This document shows positions 59,901-64,000 of a DNA stretch of 64,000 nucleotides, in pieces (within the stretch, counting starts at the first letter, position 1; every line of letters begins with the position of its first letter). The stretch is from Planctomycetota bacterium (GTDB lineage Bacteria; Planctomycetota; Phycisphaerae; UBA1845): NCBI GenBank assembly GCA_029558835.1, contig JAKQDH010000206.1, forward strand, positions 1 to 64,000, given 5' to 3'. A program made the translations under genes and the position numbers. The notes below the pieces were generated by a model. It did not search any database. It worked only from the letters and a program-made list of their open reading frames with translations, and had not been told where the DNA came from.

Positions 59901-62900
59901 TGGCGTCGTAGAGGGCCAGGCCATTGCCGGCGCCGGTTGGCGGCGCCGTCTCCCACCACCACACGCAGGGAAAGGCCACCGGGTTGCGGATTTCAACCCA
60001 GTACACCTTGCCGGGCTCGACGATGAGCGACGGGTTCAACGTGGCAGAGTAATGGTACTCCGGGAAACCTGTCTCGAACCCGATGATCGCGCCGGTTGCG
60101 GTTCTCTGCACCGTTCCGCCAAGGGGGTACATGGCCACCAGCTTACGCGCCAGTCCGTCCTCGTTGACGTAGAAGTTGACCGTGAAGTCGTCACTCGGGG
60201 TGCACGCTTCGCCGCAGGCGTCGCGATACGTGCCCCACCAGGAGAGGTCGGTGATCGTGGCCGCGTCTGCCAAAGTGAAACCGTCAGCCGCCCGCGCTCC
60301 GGAGTCCGCGTCTAACGCCAACAGGTAGGCTCCACCATGAGCCTGCTGGTCGGGTGACTGGCACAGCGAGACGGCTCGGGCCGCCGCAGTTTCCACCCGG
60401 CCATCCACCGCCCCCCGGAAGGCTCGCCCACGGAGGCGCTCGCCGCCGTGTCGTTCGCATTCGTCCGGTATGCCGTTGAGCTGGCAGTCGTCGCTGGCGC
60501 CACTGGCCACGTCGCACGCGTCGGGTATACCGTTGGCATTGCAGTCCGGGCTACTGCCCAGGCTCACGTCGCAACTGTCGGCCACGCCGTTCTGGTTACA
60601 GTCGCTCTCACACTCGTCGGGGATACCGTTTTGCGTGCAATCCTGGCTGGTGCCCTCGGCAATGTCGCAACTGTCGGCGATGCCGTTGCTGTTGCAGTCG
60701 GGTTCGCACTCGTCGGGTATACCGTTGCCGGTGCAATCCTGGCTGGTGCCCTGGGCGATGTCGCAACTGTCGGCCACGCCGTTCTGGTTGCAGTCGGGTT
60801 CGCACTCGTCGGGGATGCCGTTGCCCGTGCAGTCCTGGCTGGTGCCCTGATCGATGTCGCAGGAATCGGGCACGCCGTTGGCGTTGCAGTCCGTGGCCCC
60901 GGGCTGACAGGCGTCCCCGATGCCGTCGTCGTCGCAATCCGCCTGGCTGGGATTGTAGTGACTGGGGCAGTTGTCGGAATCGTTGGGAATCCCGTCTCCA
61001 TCGGAATCCGTCGCGCTGGTCTGACAACCCCAGCGAGCGATGTAGCTCGATGCTACGCCGCCCGCCGTGTTGAAACTTCCCCCTGCGTACAGCGCCGGCC
61101 CGGTCCCCTCGTCGAAGACGGTGAGGGCCCAGACTTCCTTGTTCGCTCCACTGCCCAGCGTGGACCACTGGGTGTCGTCCCACTTGGCGATCCGGTTGGC
61201 CTCCCCTCCGCCCGCCGTCGTGAACCAGCCTCCCGCGTACAACGCCGGCCCGCTCCCGTCGTCGAAGACCGTCAAGGCCCAGACGGCCTCGTTCGTCCCG
61301 CTGCCCAGAGCCGACCATTGGGTGCCGTCCCACTTGGCGATGCCGTTGGCCGGCACACCGCCCGCCGTTGAGAAATAGCCCCCCGCGTACAACGCCGGCC
61401 CGCTCCCGTCGTCGAAAACGGTGAGAGCGTAGACGTAGCTGCTCATTCCCCCCAGGCCCCACCAATGCGTGCCGTCCCACTTGGCAATCCGACTGATGAC
61501 CAGCCCGCCCGCCGTGGTGAAATCTCCCCCCACGTACAACGCCGGCCCGGTCCCGTCGTCGAAGACGGTGAGGGCCCGGACACAGTTGTTCACCCCACTG
61601 CCCAGCGCGGACCACTGGGTGCCATCCCATTTGGCGATCCGATCAGCCGGCACACCCCCGGCCGTGGTGAAGTTGCCACCGGCATACAATGCCGGCAGGT
61701 GGGGACCGTCTCCATCGTCGTCGAAAACGGTCAGTGCGAAGACACCGGGAATGGCCATCCCGCTGCCCAGGGCCGACCACTGCGTGCCATTCCATTTGGC
61801 GATCCCGTTGGCCGGCACGCCGCCCGCGGTCGCGAACCCGCCCGCCGCGTACAACGCCGGCCCGGTACCGTCGTCGAAAACGGTGAGGGCGTAGACATAA
61901 GGATACCCACCACCCAGCACGCCACTGCCCAGCGCTGACCACTGCGTGCCATTCCATTTGGCGATCGCGTTGGCTGGCACGCCGCCCGCCATGGTGAACT
62001 CGCCCCCTGCGTACAACGCCGCCGGCTGGGGGCCCTCCCCATCGTCGTCGAAGACGGTAACGGCCCTAACGCGGGCGTTCACCCCGTTCCGGTCGCCTAG
62101 GGCCGACCATTGCGTACCGTCCCATTTGGCAATTGAATCGGCCGGCGCACCCCCCGCAGTCGCGAACCTGCCCCCCGCATACAACGCCGGCCCGGCCCCG
62201 CCATCGAAGACGGTGAGCGCGAAGACACAAGGGGAGTTCCCCGCCATACCGAGGCCCAGAGCCGACCATTGGGTGCCGTTCCACTTGGCGATGCGCTTGG
62301 CCTCCCCGCCGCCCGCCGTCGTGAACCAGCCTCCCGCGTACAACGCTGGCCCAGTCCCGTCGTCGAAGACCGTGAGGGCACCGACGCCGGAGTTCATCCC
62401 GCTGCCCAGAGCGGTCCACTGGGTGCCGTCCCACTTTGCGACATAGTTCGCCTGCACACCCCCGGCTGCGATGAAGTTGCCCCCCGCGTACAACGCCGGC
62501 CCGCTCCCGTCGTCGAAGACCGTGAGCGCTTGGACACTAGGGGAGGGGCCCCCCATACCGAGGCCCAGGGCCGACCATTGGGTGCCGTCCCACTTGGCGA
62601 TGCAGTTGGCCGGCACGCCGCCCGCAGTCGTGAATGCGCCCCCCGCGTACAACGCCGGCCCGCTCCCGTCGTCGAAGACGGTCAGCTGCCTAACAGTGGA
62701 GTTCATTCCGCTGCCCAGGGCCGACCACTGCGTACCATCCCACTTGGCGATGTAGTTCGCCGGCACCCCCCCGGCTGCGGTGAAGTTGCCCCCCGCGTAC
62801 AACGCCGGCCCGGTCCCGTCGTCGAAAACGGTGAGGGCGTAGACCCAGTTGTCCATCCCGCCGCCCAGGGCCGACCATTGGGTGCCGTCCCACTTGGCGA

Positions 62901-63522
62901 TGCGGTTGGCCGGCATGCCGCCCGCAGTCGTGAATGCGCCCCCCGCGTACAACGTCGGCCCGGTGCCGTCGTCAAAGACGGTGAGCGCGTGGACATAAGG
63001 GGAGGGGCCCCCCATACCGAGGCCCAGGGCCGACCATTGGGTGCCGTCCCACTTGGCGATCCGGTTGGCCTCCCCGCCGCCCGCTGTCGTGAACCAGCCT
63101 CCCGCGTACAACGCCTGCCCGGTTCCATCGTCAAACACGGCCAGGGCATAGAGCGTATCATTCACGCCCGGCAACCCAAACCCCGGCGTCCAGGCCGGTG
63201 GGCAGGACTCGGCCAAGGCGCGCGGCACCGGCCAGGCCGTGATGCCAAGCATCACCGCGAGTCCGAGCAGGCACCGACGGAGGCCGCGGCTCAGACGTCC
63301 AGCTTGTTTCCCCACGGGCGAGGTATTCGTGCCACACTGGGGTTGGCCGGGCGCATTGCCAACCGGCGGCCCAGGCCACACCCAGCGCCGGGAGCCCGAA
63401 ACCGTCCGCCCGTCTGCTGCCGTACCGGGTCTACACCAGGCCTGCGGGCGGTGCTGTTCACCCAGAGCTGAAAGCCAAGCCCCGCTACCTGCTGGCTGAC
63501 TTGCCATCGTCGTCCGCCTCAT
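56989..63522 (-). CDS. Giant exported repeat protein with possible clan-CD peptidase-like C-terminal domain
   Basis: 2177 residues. ATG at 63522 with AGGGAG eight bases upstream; the signal peptide hydrophobic core lies unusually late (about 83-104), so a later start is possible. Residues about 122-835 are 14 repeats of about 50 residues of the form LTVFDDGTGPALYAGG then FTTAGGVPAN and IAKWDGTQWSALG. Next come DCNxNGxPDEC-type Ca-loop repeats (about 840-1030), a beta domain, dockerin-like loops (about 1290-1350), Cys-rich segments (CCYEDGACD, CPPTGACC) and a C-terminal domain (about 1980-2160). There a strand ending ILWIDGHGN and a second AVFLAVCYGA resemble the His and Cys blocks of caspase/gingipain-type (clan CD) peptidases. 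That assignment is tentative. Confidence 0.75.
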   Translation of the reverse strand: MRRTTMASQPAGSGAWLSALGEQHRPQAWCRPGTAADGRTVSGSRRWVWPGPPVGNAPGQPQCGTNTSPVGKQAGRLSRGLRRCLLGLAVMLGITAWPVPRALAESCPPAWTPGFGLPGVNDTLYALAVFDDGTGQALYAGGWFTTAGGGEANRIAKWDGTQWSALGLGMGGPSPYVHALTVFDDGTGPTLYAGGAFTTAGGMPANRIAKWDGTQWSALGGGMDNWVYALTVFDDGTGPALYAGGNFTAAGGVPANYIAKWDGTQWSALGSGMNSTVRQLTVFDDGSGPALYAGGAFTTAGGVPANCIAKWDGTQWSALGLGMGGPSPSVQALTVFDDGSGPALYAGGNFIAAGGVQANYVAKWDGTQWTALGSGMNSGVGALTVFDDGTGPALYAGGWFTTAGGGEAKRIAKWNGTQWSALGLGMAGNSPCVFALTVFDGGAGPALYAGGRFATAGGAPADSIAKWDGTQWSALGDRNGVNARVRAVTVFDDDGEGPQPAALYAGGEFTMAGGVPANAIAKWNGTQWSALGSGVLGGGYPYVYALTVFDDGTGPALYAAGGFATAGGVPANGIAKWNGTQWSALGSGMAIPGVFALTVFDDDGDGPHLPALYAGGNFTTAGGVPADRIAKWDGTQWSALGSGVNNCVRALTVFDDGTGPALYVGGDFTTAGGLVISRIAKWDGTHWWGLGGMSSYVYALTVFDDGSGPALYAGGYFSTAGGVPANGIAKWDGTQWSALGSGTNEAVWALTVFDDGSGPALYAGGWFTTAGGGEANRIAKWDDTQWSTLGSGANKEVWALTVFDEGTGPALYAGGSFNTAGGVASSYIARWGCQTSATDSDGDGIPNDSDNCPSHYNPSQADCDDDGIGDACQPGATDCNANGVPDSCDIDQGTSQDCTGNGIPDECEPDCNQNGVADSCDIAQGTSQDCTGNGIPDECEPDCNSNGIADSCDIAEGTSQDCTQNGIPDECESDCNQNGVADSCDVSLGSSPDCNANGIPDACDVASGASDDCQLNGIPDECERHGGERLRGRAFRGAVDGRVETAAARAVSLCQSPDQQAHGGAYLLALDADSGARAADGFTLADAATITDLSWWGTYRDACGEACTPSDDFTVNFYVNEDGLARKLVAMYPLGGTVQRTATGAIIGFETGFPEYHYSATLNPSLIVEPGKVYWVEIRNPVAFPCVWWWETAPPTGAGNGLALYDATGDGYAAGDAGPYDLAFCVAGLAADEDCNANGIDDAEDISGGSSADCQPNGIPDECEADRNVNGVPDDCDIIGGFSRDKNFNGVPDEADCPTRPGDLDGDCDVDLDDYAGFADCLGATGPELLDGCVCADLDLNGAVEIADYLAFATGADTVDEACRIPLPDACPDSWATSLGGREETFYDFGVHGPIPAGFFGEGSDPFGDRVVLVGAPVDPNDVHGETDTQIQHGPVIFDENGAAEVVLEITALGLQASEPIVVSYDRGRTTEEWLMVVGLSSYHPGAGVLTAQLDGPEANSGTYDATVYVQPLFLFVKVQDLLDGVLPECVTMRVLDTGESREGREALPPITLSFTDQPFVRTAGPEILEQMAVPDCAQGNFVPGVREVRGPGGSRAGELTCESHVTEGEAHYFCPPECKGDDVCRYVKTGLVTPLASCTNVPWFPAHKLGTTCAGGGGCPGSAFKIKPCPGGGFATQAYTYLACVERQSICQGSCCGEHGGCVLSTWPLCDGQYTGANSCSPDPCPPTGACCYEDGACDKVLAFTCDRTGGEYEGDDVSCTPNPCPRVDLVGHRPGTLNAPGPAVAEADEDAPDSLFAAVNDDNDDNGPLEQRDNRDNVIGATDDDVVKITLRLLPSGLTEGVVQLSVNPPDSLRLFKADGLSLLNDLSVDLASPAGDLAGIVSSDVDIFVEGKDVPVGDPVEDVTIRLTYTRDGTELARDDVHLRMTWIMLPAASIWNPFWWDFGNCGETELWNVCATRGFVVTPHITYVDPGNWPVHTLLQFFDDVSSRTRGILWIDGHGNAGATTPGEIPIETYDDMGEAVLARNYYINTLGWPADTLTVSEGWSGKWAVCITVKFVQRYCVMRDHSAVFLAVCYGAVAGGGEPSLADAFAGLLEADNSFGYDDISYTPELISDTRAIFETIGGTKPIGGVSKNYTIREAYDGGGIDENQAEWPAHLVRGDHTVDSVRMYVPR
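60440..61000 (-). repeat. Coding repeat array: DCNxNGxPDEC Ca-loop units
   Basis: About nine units, in translation DCNQNGVADSCDIAQGTSQ then DCTGNGIPDECEP and variants, each about 19 residues (57 bases). Adjacent units are nearly identical at DNA level, which indicates recent expansion by slippage or unequal crossing-over. Such loops bind calcium in thrombospondin-type-3-like repeats. Confidence 0.8.
61020..63160 (-). repeat. Coding repeat array: 14 about 150-base propeller-like units
   Basis: Fourteen in-frame units of about 150 bases encode VFDDGTGPALYAGG, TAGG and IAKWDGTQW blocks. DNA identity between units is high, with small length changes (for example extra DGEGPQPAA in one unit). The periodicity suggests one or two beta-propellers or a beta-superhelix, and makes the locus prone to copy-number change. 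Confidence 0.85.
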
Positions 63523-64000
63523 GGTCGGCTCCCTGCACTGAACTCCGGAAGGACGCCGGTCATCCGCGCGTACTCCTCAACATGACATAGCAGCAAATCT
63601 GCCCCGCTCTGACGAATTCGAAAGAACCGCGCGCGACCCGCCGCCCACGGCTCCCATGCCCGGCGGCACCCCCGGTGGGAGATTCGCGACCTGGCACCGG
63701 AACTCGCCGGGGCGAGATACGCCGGCCATACCTCGGCAGCCCCTCTGCATGCTCGGAATTCCCTGCAAGTCCGGGTGTGGCGACGAGCTGGGAACCGGTC
63801 GACAAAGCGCTGCGTGCCGACCTCACTCCTCGCTTTCCCAGTCGCTGAGACCACGAGGTAGGGGCCAGGATTGCCGGGAGCCGTCGCTGGCAAGTCCGAA
63901 CTCCGAACGTGTTGTTGCTCGCTGATAGAATTGCGGGGATGACGCGACCACTCACACGCTCGCGGGCCGCCGGCCGAAGCGAACGCTGCCCGTCACCCAC
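63523..64000. other. Upstream region of the giant repeat gene
   Basis: 478 bases to the window edge. Minus-strand frames overlap it but have no family resemblance, ribosome binding site or codon pattern to support them. It should contain the promoter of the giant gene; none is obvious. Confidence 0.4.

Noticed and set aside
60440-63160. CRISPR-like periodic repeats
   Set aside because: Repeats are 57 or about 150 bases, in frame within a long coding sequence, and have no unique spacers.
63519-64000. Minus-strand ORFs at the right window edge as genes
   Set aside because: Arg/Ser-rich translations typical of GC-rich non-coding frames, no ribosome binding site or family features.

Overview
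The window looks like chromosomal DNA of a GC-rich planctomycete, most plausibly Phycisphaerae-like. The signs are many large exported proteins ending in a calcium-loop dockerin-like module (DxDxDGDVDLxDFxxFQxCFxG), PEP-CTERM sorting, FG-GAP/UnbV and FGE-like domains, two modules pairing an ECF sigma factor with a Ser/Thr kinase carrying TPRs, and a sulfatase next to its radical-SAM maturase. I see no rRNA, tRNA, CRISPR array or complete insertion sequence. The organism call is inference from these protein families.

Layout. 0.45-17.3 kb: seven co-directional minus-strand genes for exported proteins (two purple-acid-phosphatase-like metallophosphoesterases, a PEBP-domain lipoprotein, an unrecognised domain found in two proteins, single and tandem arylsulfotransferase-like proteins, a DUF1566/Ig protein). 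PEBP, phosphoesterase and the unknown domain are recombined among neighbouring genes. 17.5-21.3 kb: ECF sigma and kinase operon behind a good sigma70-type promoter. 21.4-34.7 kb: accessory island. It holds a 5'-truncated LVIVD-repeat gene, a decayed member of a three-copy gene family, a 1441-residue STAND-like P-loop ATPase with helical repeats, and a plus-strand operon that I read as a ubiquitin-like conjugation system: a binuclear zinc-finger protein, a FtsK/HerA-type ATPase with a nuclease-like C terminus, two small membrane proteins, a Ub-like protein, an E2 and a JAMM/JAB peptidase fused to the first residues of an E1 (ThiF) domain. The operon is damaged: the ATPase carries an amber stop and a frameshift, and the E1 is cut off where a 12-base direct repeat joins it to the 3' end of a dockerin-type gene.

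34.7-43.8 kb: minus-strand four-gene operon (triple-hydrolase fusion, EF-hand/VOC/FG-GAP/UnbV protein, anaerobic sulfatase maturase, Cys-type sulfatase). 44.3-49.7 kb: Spy/CpxP-like periplasmic protein, another decayed copy of the repeated gene, then three exported proteins including a trypsin-like serine protease. 49.9-53.0 kb: a second ECF sigma and kinase operon with a near-consensus promoter. 53.5-63.5 kb: PEP-CTERM protein, dockerin-type adhesin-like proteins, and a 2177-residue exported protein with 14 about 50-residue repeats, a calcium-binding-type repeat array and a possible clan-CD peptidase-like end.

Most genes serve the cell surface or periplasm (sulfate/phosphate ester chemistry, ester hydrolysis, adhesion). 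The two sigma/kinase pairs are likely signalling switches. The 23-34 kb island is the likely defence or conflict region and the most interesting part of the window.
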